Source: Sellimonas sp963559135
GTDB lineage: Bacteria > Bacillota > Clostridia > Lachnospirales > Lachnospiraceae
Direction: 5' to 3'
NCBI GenBank assembly: GCA_963559135.1
Contig: CAUWJP010000001.1
Span: 62,001-126,000, forward strand
Length of the DNA stretch: 64,000 nt
Below are positions 1-9,083 of this stretch, piece by piece. How positions within the stretch are numbered: the stretch's first letter is position 1; each line of letters starts with the position of its first letter. The notes beneath the pieces were generated by a model that had not been told where the DNA came from, did no database searches, and worked only from the letters and a program-made list of their open reading frames with translations. A program made the position numbers and the translations under genes.

Positions 1-165
1 GTGGAGCAGGTCAACGAACAAGATCCATCCCTCGTAACAGGAAGACTCAGTAACAATCTGCTTGTTCATTTCCCGGGAACGAAGGAACAGATCGGAGAGC
101 TCATTGATGTGAAACTTCTAGAGTGCAAAGGATTTTATTACATCGGAGAAGCAGTGGAAAAATAA
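1..165 (+). CDS. miaB: tRNA (N6-isopentenyladenosine-37-C2) methylthiotransferase MiaB, C-terminal end (partial)
   Basis: The window opens inside a gene, read in frame from base 1 to a TAA at 163-165. The 54 visible residues match the TRAM RNA-binding domain that closes MiaB proteins (VTGRLSNNLLVHFPG, then LIDVKLLECKGFYYIGE). MiaB is a radical SAM enzyme that adds a methylthio group to i6A37 of tRNAs reading UNN codons. The catalytic part lies outside the window. The assignment is supported by position: mutS, mutL and miaA follow on the same strand, the usual clostridial order, and miaA makes the MiaB substrate. MtaB/RimO-type relatives also end in TRAM domains, so the exact paralogue rests partly on context. 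Confidence 0.85.
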   Translation: MEQVNEQDPSLVTGRLSNNLLVHFPGTKEQIGELIDVKLLECKGFYYIGEAVEK

Positions 166-199
166 TCCGGCAGCCTGGCGGATGCATAATGCCAGAAAT

Positions 200-246
200 A
201 ACGCCCACACTATGTATGGAAATGTACAAAAGTGAGGGCGTTTTTT
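200..246 (+). terminator. Intrinsic terminator after miaB
   Basis: The arms 200-211 and 231-242 pair over 12 positions with one mismatch (AACGCCC with GGGCGTT), followed by a run of T at 241-246. The 3' arm also contains the GAGGG that looks like the Shine-Dalgarno of the next gene, whose ATG begins at 247. Confidence 0.85.
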
Positions 247-663
247 ATGAAAAAATTAAGTGAATACTTATTTCTGTGGGCAGTCGGAGGCTGCCTTTAC
301 TATACATTTGAAATCCTGTTCCGAGGATTTTCCCATTGGACCATGTTTGCGCTTGGCGGACTGTGCCTTGTATTCTGCACAGCACAGGGGCTTGCCGGAA
401 GGTGGCAGGCTCCACTTGGAATCCAGATTTTTCGCTGCATGGTTTTTGTGACTTCCTGCGAATTTATTACGGGAATCATCGTGAATAAATGGCTGAATCT
501 CGGCATCTGGGACTACAGTAACGTACCATTTCAGCTCTTCGGACAGATTTGCCTGCCCTTTATGGCACTGTTTGGATTTCTCTGTACAATCGGAATTTAT
601 CTGGGAGGTTATCTGCTGCATGCGCTTTACGGGGAAGAAAAGCCGAAAATCCCGATATGGTAA
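247..663 (+). CDS. Small integral membrane protein, ABC_trans_CmpB family (putative ABC-transporter type IV)
   Basis: A 138-residue protein with about four hydrophobic helices. The segment NKWLNLGIWDYSNVPF followed by GQICLPF is the conserved pattern of the PF06541 family, membrane proteins of unknown function named for a proposed ABC-transporter link. ATG 247 is preferred over the in-frame GTG at 232 because GAGGG at 234-238 is 8 bases upstream and the first helix begins at once. That ribosome binding site sits inside the 3' arm of the miaB terminator, so a read-through transcript would hide it. No transporter partner is adjacent. Family call fairly secure; function unknown. Confidence 0.75.
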   Translation: MKKLSEYLFLWAVGGCLYYTFEILFRGFSHWTMFALGGLCLVFCTAQGLAGRWQAPLGIQIFRCMVFVTSCEFITGIIVNKWLNLGIWDYSNVPFQLFGQICLPFMALFGFLCTIGIYLGGYLLHALYGEEKPKIPIW

Positions 664-700
664 CAAAAACGAAATTTTTCTTTTTTTGCCCGAAGAATGG

Positions 701-709
701 TGATATAAT
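701..709 (+). promoter_or_regulatory. Extended -10 promoter element for mutS operon
   Basis: TGATATAAT at 701-709 is a perfect extended -10 (TGN followed by TATAAT). No good -35 is visible; a T-run lies 17 bases upstream. It is about 90 bases before the mutS start and follows the preceding gene, so it probably drives mutS-mutL-miaA. Confidence 0.6.
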
Positions 710-797
710 GTAATATCAGGGCAAAGTTCCCTGAATACGAAAACAGGAAGTAAAAAAGATAAAATAGAACAAGCAGCAAAAGAAAAGGAGAAATAAA

Positions 798-3449
798 GTG
801 GCAGAATTAACACCAATGATGCAGCAATATATGGAAACGAAAAAAGAATATAAGGACTGCATTTTATTTTATCGCCTTGGGGATTTTTATGAAATGTTTT
901 TTGATGACGCACTGACAGCGTCCAAAGAGCTTGAAATTACTCTGACCGGGAAAAACTGCGGTCTGGAAGAGCGCGCGCCAATGTGCGGGGTACCGTATCA
1001 CGCAGTGGACAGTTACCTGTCCCGGCTGGTAGAGAAGGGATATAAGGTTGCCATCTGCGAGCAGGTAGAGGATCCGAAGCAGGCGAAGGGGATCGTCAAA
1101 AGGGAGGTTATCCGGATTGTCACTCCGGGAACCAATATCGATTCCATGACAAGGGATGAGACAAAGAATAATTATATCATGGCCATTGTCTACGACGCGG
1201 GAAGATACGGAATCTCCATTGCGGACGTTTCCACCGGAGATTACTTTGTGACAGAAACAGACAGCGAGAGCAAGTTGTTTGATGAGATTTATAAATTTTC
1301 ACCATCCGAGATTATCTGTAACGAAGCACTATATGTAAGTGGGATTCAGTTAGAAGATCTGAAAAATCGGATGCACGTTGCCATTTCTTCCTTGGATGCT
1401 TGGTATTTTGACGAGGAACTTTGTAAAAAAGCATTGAAAGAACATTTTCAGGTGGCGTCTCTGGAGAGCCTTGGAATCGCAGATTATGATTGCGGCGTGA
1501 ACGCTTCTGGAGCGCTGCTTCAGTATTTAATCGAGACACAGAAGACGTCCCTTGCCCATCTGACGAAGCTTACCACATATTCCACAGGAAAATATATGGT
1601 ACTGGACAGTTCTACAAGGAGAAATCTAGAGCTTTGCGAGACTCTGCGGGAAAAGCAAAAGAGAGGATCCCTTCTCTGGGTGCTGGATAAGACAAAAACG
1701 GCCATGGGAGCCAGACTCCTGAGGAAATATGTGGAGCAGCCGATGATCGATAAAGAGGAGATTATAAAGCGGCTGGATGCGGTGGAGGAACTTTTAAAGG
1801 AGGCAATTTCCAGGGAAGAGATCCGGGAATATTTGTCCTCGGTTTACGATCTGGAACGACTGGTAGGACGAATTTCCTATCAGTCGGCCAATCCGAGGGA
1901 TCTGACAGCCTTTAAGGCGTCTCTTTCCATGCTGCCGCATATCAGGACGATTCTGGGAGACATGAAGAGTCCGCTGCTTCAGAAATTGTATGAGGAAATA
2001 GATCCGCTGGAAGATCTGTGCAGTCTGGTGGAAAAAGCAATCATTGATGATCCGCCGATGGCAATGAAGGAAGGTGGGATTATCCGGGACGGATACCACG
2101 AAGAGGTGGACAGGCTTAGAAAGGCGAAGACGGACGGAAAGACATGGCTTGCCGAGCTGGAGCAGAAAGAGCGTGAAAAGACAGGGATCAAAAATTTAAG
2201 AATCAAGTATAACAAGGTTTTCGGATATTATCTGGAAGTTACCAATTCCTTCAAAAATATGGTACCGGATTATTATACAAGAAAACAGACACTTACCAAT
2301 GCAGAACGCTACATCATTCCGGAGCTCAAGGAGCTGGAAGACCTGATTCTTGGAGCCGAGGATAAGCTGTACGCGTTAGAATATGAGCTTTACTGTGATG
2401 TGCGCAACCGGATTGCTGATGAAATTGTACGGATTCAGACGACAGCAAGGGCGGTTGCAGCGGTAGATGCCTTTGCTTCTCTTGCACTTGTGGCGGAGCG
2501 GAATCATTACGTGCGTCCGAAAATCAATGAAAAGGGAACCATTGATATCAAGGATGGGAGACATCCGGTCGTGGAGAAGATGATCCCGAATCATATGTTT
2601 ATCGCAAATGATACATATCTGGATGATAAGAAGAACCGTGTGGCCATTATCACAGGACCAAATATGGCCGGAAAGTCCACGTATATGAGACAGACCGCCC
2701 TGATCGTATTGATGGCGCAGATCGGATCTTTTGTTCCGGCATCTCAGGCCAATATCGGACTGGTGGACCGGATATTTACAAGAGTCGGTGCATCTGATGA
2801 CCTGGCATCCGGCCAGAGTACTTTTATGGTAGAGATGACTGAGGTGGCGAATATTCTTCGCAATGCCACAAGCAAAAGTCTTCTGATTCTAGACGAGATT
2901 GGAAGGGGAACGAGTACCTTTGACGGGCTATCGATTGCCTGGGCGGTAGTGGAGCATATCAGCAATGCCAGACTACTTGGGGCAAAGACGCTTTTTGCAA
3001 CGCATTATCATGAGCTTACCGAGCTGGAAGGAAAAATCGACAGTGTCAACAATTACTGTATCGCAGTTAAGGAAAAAGGTGATGACATCGTATTTTTGCG
3101 TAAGATTGTAAAAGGCGGGGCAGACCGAAGCTACGGAATTCAGGTGGCAAAGCTTGCAGGCGTGCCGGAGACGGTCATCACTCGTGCAAAGGAGATTTCC
3201 GAGGAACTTTCCGATGCAGATATTACGACACGGGTACGTGAGATGAGCGTTCAGGGACAGGAGACGAAAGCAAAAGAAAAGCCGAAGAAAATGGATGTAG
3301 TGGACATGGCGCAGATGTCCCTGTTTGACACGGTATCGGATAATGATGTGATTGAAGAGATCAAGGGAATGGATATCAGCCGCATGACACCGATGGACGC
3401 GATGAATACTCTGTACCAGCTTCAGAATAAGCTGAACAACCGGTGGTAA
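798..3449 (+). CDS. mutS: DNA mismatch repair protein MutS
   Basis: An 883-residue protein of normal MutS length. The mismatch-recognition N-terminus is present, with the F-Y-E signature in LGDFYEMFFDDA near residue 30, where Phe and Glu contact the mispaired base. The ABC-type ATPase lies at the C-terminal end: Walker A GPNMAGKST near residue 620, the ASGQSTFMVEM signature and Walker B LLILDEIGRGTSTFDG. The final helix-turn-helix region follows. Start is GTG 798 with AAAGGAG at 784-790. MutS binds mismatches and, with MutL, starts strand-specific repair. mutL follows after 9 bases and is surely cotranscribed. Confidence 0.98.
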   Translation: MAELTPMMQQYMETKKEYKDCILFYRLGDFYEMFFDDALTASKELEITLTGKNCGLEERAPMCGVPYHAVDSYLSRLVEKGYKVAICEQVEDPKQAKGIVKREVIRIVTPGTNIDSMTRDETKNNYIMAIVYDAGRYGISIADVSTGDYFVTETDSESKLFDEIYKFSPSEIICNEALYVSGIQLEDLKNRMHVAISSLDAWYFDEELCKKALKEHFQVASLESLGIADYDCGVNASGALLQYLIETQKTSLAHLTKLTTYSTGKYMVLDSSTRRNLELCETLREKQKRGSLLWVLDKTKTAMGARLLRKYVEQPMIDKEEIIKRLDAVEELLKEAISREEIREYLSSVYDLERLVGRISYQSANPRDLTAFKASLSMLPHIRTILGDMKSPLLQKLYEEIDPLEDLCSLVEKAIIDDPPMAMKEGGIIRDGYHEEVDRLRKAKTDGKTWLAELEQKEREKTGIKNLRIKYNKVFGYYLEVTNSFKNMVPDYYTRKQTLTNAERYIIPELKELEDLILGAEDKLYALEYELYCDVRNRIADEIVRIQTTARAVAAVDAFASLALVAERNHYVRPKINEKGTIDIKDGRHPVVEKMIPNHMFIANDTYLDDKKNRVAIITGPNMAGKSTYMRQTALIVLMAQIGSFVPASQANIGLVDRIFTRVGASDDLASGQSTFMVEMTEVANILRNATSKSLLILDEIGRGTSTFDGLSIAWAVVEHISNARLLGAKTLFATHYHELTELEGKIDSVNNYCIAVKEKGDDIVFLRKIVKGGADRSYGIQVAKLAGVPETVITRAKEISEELSDADITTRVREMSVQGQETKAKEKPKKMDVVDMAQMSLFDTVSDNDVIEEIKGMDISRMTPMDAMNTLYQLQNKLNNRW

Positions 3450-3458
3450 GGAGGAACG

Positions 3459-5495
3459 ATGGGAAAGATTCAGGTTTTAGATCAGGTTACAATCGATAAA
3501 ATCGCCGCCGGGGAAGTGGTAGAACGCCCGGCATCTGTGGTCAAGGAGCTGGTGGAAAATGCAATCGATGCAAAGGCAACCGCCGTAGAGATCGAAATCG
3601 AGGACGGCGGAATTTCGCTGATTCGGATTGCGGACAATGGAACCGGCATGGAGCCGGATGACGTGCGAAATGCCTTTTTGCGCCATTCCACAAGCAAGAT
3701 AAGGAAGGTAGATGATCTGATGCATATTTCCTCTCTGGGATTTCGCGGTGAGGCGCTTTCCAGTATTGCAGCAGTCTCCCAGATTGAGATGATTACAAAG
3801 GGACGTGATAACGTCCTTGGAACAACGTATCAGATTTCCGGAGGAAAAGAGATTTCCATGGAAGAAACCGGGGCAAAGGACGGGACAATCTTTCTTGTGC
3901 GCCAGCTGTTTTACAATGTGCCTGCCAGAAGGAAGTTTTTGAAGACCCCGATGACGGAAGCCAGCCATGTCAGCGATCTGATGACGCGGCTTGCCCTGTC
4001 CCGGCCGGATATTTCTTTTCAGTTTGCCAATAACGGGCAGGAGCGTATGCATACGTCGGGGAACGGCCGCTTAAAGGATGTGATATACCATATTTATGGA
4101 CGGGAAATCACAGCGAATCTGATTGAGATCTCTGTAGAAAATGAAGAAATCCGGCTATCCGGCTTTATTGGGAACCCGACCGTGACAAGAGGAAACCGGA
4201 ATTTTGAGACCTTTTTTGTGAATGGAAGATATATCAAGAGCGGGATTCTTTCGAAAGCTGTGGAAGATGCCTACAAGGACTTTACAATGCAACATAAGTA
4301 TCCATTTGTGGTATTGCATCTGGAAATTCTGGGAGAAGAAATTGACGTCAATGTCCATCCGACCAAGATGGAGCTGCGGTTCGGTCATCAGCAGGAAGTA
4401 TACCGCTTCTTGTATGAGACAGTGTCAAAGGCGCTGCACGGAAGAGATCTGATCCCAAGAGTCGAGGCGCCGGAAGCACCGAAGGCTACTGTGCCGGAGC
4501 AGAAGAAAGAAATGGCGGCAACAGAAACACTTGTCAAACTGAATGAAAAACCGGAAGCAAAAAAAACAGTTCCAGAGCCGGAAAAGCGGGATCTGAATTA
4601 CTTTATGGAACGGATGAGGGAGCGGGTATCCTCCTATCATAATCAGTATGCGTCGGCAGAGGTAAAAGACCGGAGCGAAATTCACAAACCGGCCGTAGAC
4701 AACGGACGTATCCGGGAGGCAGTGTCTTACCGTGCCAGAATGGAAGGTGCAAAAGATGCATCCCAGAACCAGAAGACAGAACAGACCACAGTGCCAGAGA
4801 CTCAAAAAGCAATGCCGCCGGAAAAGAAAACGTCCGGGACAAAAACTGCGCAGAAACAGGTGGAGGCAGAGCAACTTACATTTTTTGATGAAAAGCTGTT
4901 GGATGAGGCATCTGTTCCGGACTATCAGATTATCGGACAGGTATTTGATACTTACTGGATTGTTCAGCTTCACGACAGTATGTACATTATTGACCAGCAT
5001 GCAGCCCATGAGCGGGTGCTGTATGAGCGGACATTAAAGGAAATGAAGACGAGGGAATATACATCTCAGTACATCACTCCTCCGATTATTCTGGATCTGT
5101 CCATGCAAGAGGCAGAGCTCTTTCGCAGGTACATGGACCGGTTTACCAGAATCGGGTTTGAGATCGAGCCTTTTGGCGGTGATTCTTTTGCAGTGCGTGC
5201 AGTGCCGGATAATCTGTTCAGCGTGGCAAAAAAGGAACTTCTTATGGAGATGATCGACAGTCTTTCCGATGAGGTCAATACGAACATGACTCCGGAGATT
5301 CTGGATGAAAAGATTGCATCCATGTCTTGTAAGGCGGCGGTAAAAGGAAATTCCAGACTTTCCAGAGCGGAAGTGGAGGAACTTCTAAAGGAACTTCTGA
5401 AACTTGACAATCCATACCACTGCCCGCATGGGCGTCCGACGATCATTGCCATGACAAAGCGGGAACTGGAAAAGAAATTTAAACGAATCATATAG
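3459..5495 (+). CDS. mutL: DNA mismatch repair endonuclease MutL
   Basis: A 678-residue protein. Residues 1-330 are the GHKL ATPase with VVKELVENAIDA, DNGTGM and GFRGEALSSI motifs. A charged low-complexity linker of roughly 150 residues follows, then the C-terminal dimerisation/nuclease domain. The endonuclease motif DQHAAHERVLYE is present near residue 510, so this is a nicking MutL of the type found in bacteria without MutH. The CPHGRP motif near the C-terminus also belongs to the metal site. AAGGAGG lies just upstream of ATG 3459. It works with MutS directly upstream. Confidence 0.98.
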   Translation: MGKIQVLDQVTIDKIAAGEVVERPASVVKELVENAIDAKATAVEIEIEDGGISLIRIADNGTGMEPDDVRNAFLRHSTSKIRKVDDLMHISSLGFRGEALSSIAAVSQIEMITKGRDNVLGTTYQISGGKEISMEETGAKDGTIFLVRQLFYNVPARRKFLKTPMTEASHVSDLMTRLALSRPDISFQFANNGQERMHTSGNGRLKDVIYHIYGREITANLIEISVENEEIRLSGFIGNPTVTRGNRNFETFFVNGRYIKSGILSKAVEDAYKDFTMQHKYPFVVLHLEILGEEIDVNVHPTKMELRFGHQQEVYRFLYETVSKALHGRDLIPRVEAPEAPKATVPEQKKEMAATETLVKLNEKPEAKKTVPEPEKRDLNYFMERMRERVSSYHNQYASAEVKDRSEIHKPAVDNGRIREAVSYRARMEGAKDASQNQKTEQTTVPETQKAMPPEKKTSGTKTAQKQVEAEQLTFFDEKLLDEASVPDYQIIGQVFDTYWIVQLHDSMYIIDQHAAHERVLYERTLKEMKTREYTSQYITPPIILDLSMQEAELFRRYMDRFTRIGFEIEPFGGDSFAVRAVPDNLFSVAKKELLMEMIDSLSDEVNTNMTPEILDEKIASMSCKAAVKGNSRLSRAEVEELLKELLKLDNPYHCPHGRPTIIAMTKRELEKKFKRII

Positions 5496-5511
5496 ATAGG
5501 GTGAATAAAAA

Positions 5512-6480
5512 ATGAAACGACCACTGATCATACTGACGGGCCCGACGGCGGTAGGCAAGACCGCTCTTTCCATCGGGCTTGCAAAAAAAATCGGCGGAGC
5601 GGTCATCTCGGCGGATTCCATGCAGGTATACAGGCATATGGACATCGGATCGGCCAAGATCCGTCCTGAAGAAATGGACGGCGTGCCGCATTATCTCATT
5701 GATGTACTGGAACCAACAGAAGAATTTCATGTTGTGAAATTTCAGGAGCTTGCCAGACAGGCTATGGAGGAAATCTATGAGAAGGGCATGATTCCAATTG
5801 TGACAGGGGGAACCGGATTTTATATCCAGGCACTTTTGTATGATATTGATTTTACGGAGAGCAGTGAGGACACCAGCTACCGGAAGGAACTGTCGGATTT
5901 TGCAGACCAGCACGGTGAGGAGGCACTCCATGCGAAACTGCGGGAAGTGGACGAACGGGCAGCCCAAGAGATCCATCCGAATAACCGGAAAAGGGTGATC
6001 CGTGCACTGGAGTTTTATCATCTGACCGGACAGAGAATCTCCGAGCACAATGAGATGGAGCGACAGAAGGAGTCACCGTATAAGTTTGCGTATTTCGTTC
6101 TGAATGATGAGCGGGAGAGACTTTACAAGCGGATTGACCGGAGAGTGGATCAGATGCTGGAAGAGGGACTGGTTGAGGAAGTCCGCAAATTAAAGGATAT
6201 AGGCTGCACAAGGGATATGGTGTCCATGAAAGGACTCGGATATAAAGAGATTCTGGCCTATCTGGAAGGAGAGATTCCTTTTGAGGAGGCTGTCCGGATT
6301 TTGAAGCGGGATACGAGACACTTTGCGAAGCGGCAGATTACCTGGTTTAAGCGGGAAAGAGATGTGATCTGGGTCCCGAAGCAGGAATTTGATTATGATG
6401 AAGCGAAAATATTGGAATTTTTACTGGAAAATCTAAGGAAAAGAGGAATAATACAAAATGGATCAGATGACAGGTCATAA
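5512..6480 (+). CDS. miaA: tRNA dimethylallyltransferase MiaA
   Basis: A 322-residue isopentenyltransferase that transfers a dimethylallyl group to N6 of A37 in tRNAs reading UNN codons; MiaB then thiomethylates the product. The P-loop GPTAVGKTALS is near residues 9-19, followed by the SADSMQVYRHMDIGSAK motif that binds substrate, the VTGGTGFY motif, and the conserved NNRKRVIRALE segment. It begins 16 bases after mutL and overlaps the next gene by 23 bases, suggesting translational coupling. In bacilli hfq often follows miaA; here it does not. Confidence 0.97.
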   Translation: MKRPLIILTGPTAVGKTALSIGLAKKIGGAVISADSMQVYRHMDIGSAKIRPEEMDGVPHYLIDVLEPTEEFHVVKFQELARQAMEEIYEKGMIPIVTGGTGFYIQALLYDIDFTESSEDTSYRKELSDFADQHGEEALHAKLREVDERAAQEIHPNNRKRVIRALEFYHLTGQRISEHNEMERQKESPYKFAYFVLNDERERLYKRIDRRVDQMLEEGLVEEVRKLKDIGCTRDMVSMKGLGYKEILAYLEGEIPFEEAVRILKRDTRHFAKRQITWFKRERDVIWVPKQEFDYDEAKILEFLLENLRKRGIIQNGSDDRS

Positions 6481-7768
6481 GATGGATGAGATTATTAAGG
6501 CACATTACGAAGAGGCAGGCATCTCGCGGGAGGTCTATGAGTTTGGAGCAAAGATTGAGGATTATTTAAAGGAGCGCTTTGCAGCGATTGACCAGATTGC
6601 GGAATACAATCAGTTGAAAGTCGTCCATGCGATGCAGAAAGCCAGAGTGAATTCCGAGTGCTTTCAGTATGTATCCGGATATGGCTACAATGATTTTGGA
6701 AGGGATACACTGGAGCAGGTGTATGCAAATATTTTCCATACAGAGGATGCTCTGGTGCGCCCGCAGATTACTTGCGGTACCCATGCGCTTGCCCTTGCGT
6801 TGGCTGCCAATCTGAGACCGGGAGATGAGATGATTTCCGTGGCAGGGAAACCGTATGATACGCTGGAAGAAGTCATCGGAATCCGGGAGTCCAAAGGATC
6901 TTTGAAAGAATATGGCATTAGCTACCGCCAGGTAGATCTTCTTCCAGATGGAAGCTTTGATTTTGAAAAGATTGCAGAAACGGTACGCCCGGATACAAAG
7001 CTTGTCACGATCCAGCGTTCCAAGGGATATCAGACAAGACCGAGTTTTTCGGTCGACCAGATTGGAGAGGTGATCCGTTTTATCAAAGAACGGTTCCCGA
7101 ATGTGATCTGTATGGTGGACAACTGTTATGGTGAGTTTGTGGAGCTTCAGGAGCCAAGCGATGTGGGGGCAGACATGGTAGTCGGCTCTCTGATCAAAAA
7201 TCCGGGAGGAGGACTTGCGCCGATCGGAGGTTATATTGCCGGAAGAAAAGATCTGATTGAGAATTGCGCATATCGTCTGACTTCGCCTGGACTTGGAAAA
7301 GAAGTGGGGGCTTCCCTTGGAGTTATGAAGGACTTTTATCAGGGACTGTTCCTGGCGCCGACCGTAGTTAAAGGTGCGGTGAAAGGAGCAATCTTTGCGG
7401 CTGGCATTTATGAGGAGCTTGGTTTCCGCGTTATTCCACCCAAAGATGAAGAACGGCACGATATTATTCAGGCGGTGGAATTCGGAACTGCCGAAGGCGT
7501 TATCCGGTTCTGTCAGGGAATTCAGGCAGCGGCTCCGGTGGACAGCTATGTGACGCCGGAACCATGGGCAATGCCAGGGTATGACAGTGACGTCATTATG
7601 GCAGCAGGAGCATTTGTTCAGGGCTCTTCCATCGAGCTTTCTGCGGATGCGCCGATCAAACCGCCGTATGCGGTGTATTTCCAGGGGGGATTGACCTGGG
7701 AACATGCAAAATTTGGGATTTTGATGAGCCTTCAGAAATTAGTGGAAGCAGGTGTAGTAACGCTTTAG
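6458..7768 (+). CDS. PLP-dependent methionine gamma-lyase-like protein (YnbB / aluminium-resistance family)
   Basis: A 436-residue fold-type I PLP enzyme of the Met_gamma_lyase family PF06838, homologous to B. subtilis YnbB. Recognisable parts are the RPQITCGTHALALAL segment, VDNCYGEFVE, and GSLIKNPGGGLAPIGGYIAG, where the Lys near residue 247 should carry PLP. Substrate is not established for the family; some members were named for aluminium tolerance and are annotated cystathionine-beta or methionine-gamma lyases. The start overlaps the end of miaA by 23 bases, and GGAAAAGAGG precedes the ATG. The neighbourhood miaA-ynbB is conserved in Firmicutes. Confidence 0.85.
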   Translation: MDQMTGHKMDEIIKAHYEEAGISREVYEFGAKIEDYLKERFAAIDQIAEYNQLKVVHAMQKARVNSECFQYVSGYGYNDFGRDTLEQVYANIFHTEDALVRPQITCGTHALALALAANLRPGDEMISVAGKPYDTLEEVIGIRESKGSLKEYGISYRQVDLLPDGSFDFEKIAETVRPDTKLVTIQRSKGYQTRPSFSVDQIGEVIRFIKERFPNVICMVDNCYGEFVELQEPSDVGADMVVGSLIKNPGGGLAPIGGYIAGRKDLIENCAYRLTSPGLGKEVGASLGVMKDFYQGLFLAPTVVKGAVKGAIFAAGIYEELGFRVIPPKDEERHDIIQAVEFGTAEGVIRFCQGIQAAAPVDSYVTPEPWAMPGYDSDVIMAAGAFVQGSSIELSADAPIKPPYAVYFQGGLTWEHAKFGILMSLQKLVEAGVVTL

Positions 7769-7781
7769 TAAAGGAGCAGGC

Positions 7782-9083
7782 ATGGAGAAAGTATTGGTGA
7801 TCGGAGGGGGTGCCTCCGGGATGATGGCCGCTATTGCTGTGGCGGGACAGGGAGCAGAAGTTACGATTCTGGAACAAAATGAGCAACTTGGAAAAAAGAT
7901 CCTGTCTACTGGAAACGGAAAATGCAATTTTACAAATATTAACCAGATACCGGGAGCCTACCGGGGAGAACATCCAGAATTTGCGCAGGATGTGATTGCC
8001 CGTTTCCCGGTGCCGGATACGATCCGCTTGTTTATGGAACTGGGACTTTACTCAAAAAATAAAGAGGGATATCTTTATCCGCACTCGGAACAGGCATCTG
8101 CCGTGAGGGATGTTCTTCTCATGGAACTTCGACGCCTGCATGTTCGGATTGAAACATCTGTCTGTGTGGAAGAGATTAAAAAAGAAGGATACAGTTTCCG
8201 GATAAAGGCAAAAAAAAGCATTTTGAAGACGGAGAAAAAAAGTAAAAAACGTACGGTTCTTGTAAAAACCGGAGAAGAGGAGAAAGTCTATCTGGCAGGA
8301 AAAGTTATTTTGACAGCGGGCGGCCTTGCGGGAAGAGTGCAAAAAGCAGATGGCACCGGAATGCAGATTGCAGAAAATTTCGGGCATCGTGTCATTCCGT
8401 GTGTGCCGGCGCTGGTTCAGTTGAAATGCCGGGAAAGTTTTTATCCGTCTCTTGCAGGAGTACGTGCGGGTGCAAAGATTGAGCTTCTCTGTGATGGAGT
8501 TGTAGAAGCGCTGGACGTCGGAGAAATCCAGTTTACAGAATACGGGATTTCCGGCATTCCGGTCTTTCAGGTGAGCCGTTTTGCGTCGCGTGCTCTGGAA
8601 CAGAAAAAGACCAATATTGTGGCGGGGCTTGATTTTATGCCGGAATTTACAGAGCATCAACTGGAAAGCTTTTTGATGAGCAGAATTAAGATGCGCCCGG
8701 AAAAGATGATGAATCAGTTTTTTTCCGGAGTATTTCATGAAAAACTTGCGGCTGTGTTCCTGAACCGGACAGGAATCCGTCCGGATCTGAAAGTAGACAG
8801 ACTGGGAGAGCAGGACCGCTATCGTCTTGTAAAGATCATCAAGGAATTTCAGACGGAAATCATTGGAACCAATGGCTTTGACCAGGCGCAGGTAAGCGCG
8901 GGTGGAATTTCTACCGAAGAAATCTGTCCGGATACAATGGAATCACGCCTGATATCCGGACTGTATTTTGCAGGAGAGATCGTAGATGTGGATGGCATGT
9001 GCGGCGGCTACAACCTGCAGTGGGCTTGGTCCAGCGGCTATGTGGCGGGAGTCAGTGCTGCAGGAAAGGAGAGGCCATGTTAA
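7782..9083 (+). CDS. FAD-dependent oxidoreductase, HI0933/YhiN family (BaiN-like)
   Basis: A 433-residue flavoprotein. The Rossmann FAD-binding motif is at the N-terminus (VIGGGASGMMAAIAVAG), followed by the family segment GKKILSTGNGKCNFTN. The C-terminal pattern is also present (AGEIVDVDGMCGGYNLQWAWSSG as GEIVDVDG plus GGYNLQWAWSSG). PF03486 proteins are aminoacetone-oxidase-like/YhiN flavoproteins; the BaiN member takes part in bile-acid dehydroxylation, but substrate cannot be inferred here. RBS AAAGGAGCAGGC precedes ATG 7782. The end overlaps the next flavoprotein by 7 bases (ATGTTAA), so the two are coupled. Confidence 0.88.
   Translation: MEKVLVIGGGASGMMAAIAVAGQGAEVTILEQNEQLGKKILSTGNGKCNFTNINQIPGAYRGEHPEFAQDVIARFPVPDTIRLFMELGLYSKNKEGYLYPHSEQASAVRDVLLMELRRLHVRIETSVCVEEIKKEGYSFRIKAKKSILKTEKKSKKRTVLVKTGEEEKVYLAGKVILTAGGLAGRVQKADGTGMQIAENFGHRVIPCVPALVQLKCRESFYPSLAGVRAGAKIELLCDGVVEALDVGEIQFTEYGISGIPVFQVSRFASRALEQKKTNIVAGLDFMPEFTEHQLESFLMSRIKMRPEKMMNQFFSGVFHEKLAAVFLNRTGIRPDLKVDRLGEQDRYRLVKIIKEFQTEIIGTNGFDQAQVSAGGISTEEICPDTMESRLISGLYFAGEIVDVDGMCGGYNLQWAWSSGYVAGVSAAGKERPC

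Noticed and set aside
268..912. 214-codon open frame on the minus strand overlapping the small membrane protein and mutS start
   Set aside because: It lies opposite a recognised membrane protein and the mutS start, has no ribosome binding site, and no motif.
6566..7705. 379-codon open frame on the minus strand opposite the YnbB-like gene
   Set aside because: It is a shadow of a clear PLP-enzyme gene in the plus strand; the translated sequence shows no family pattern.
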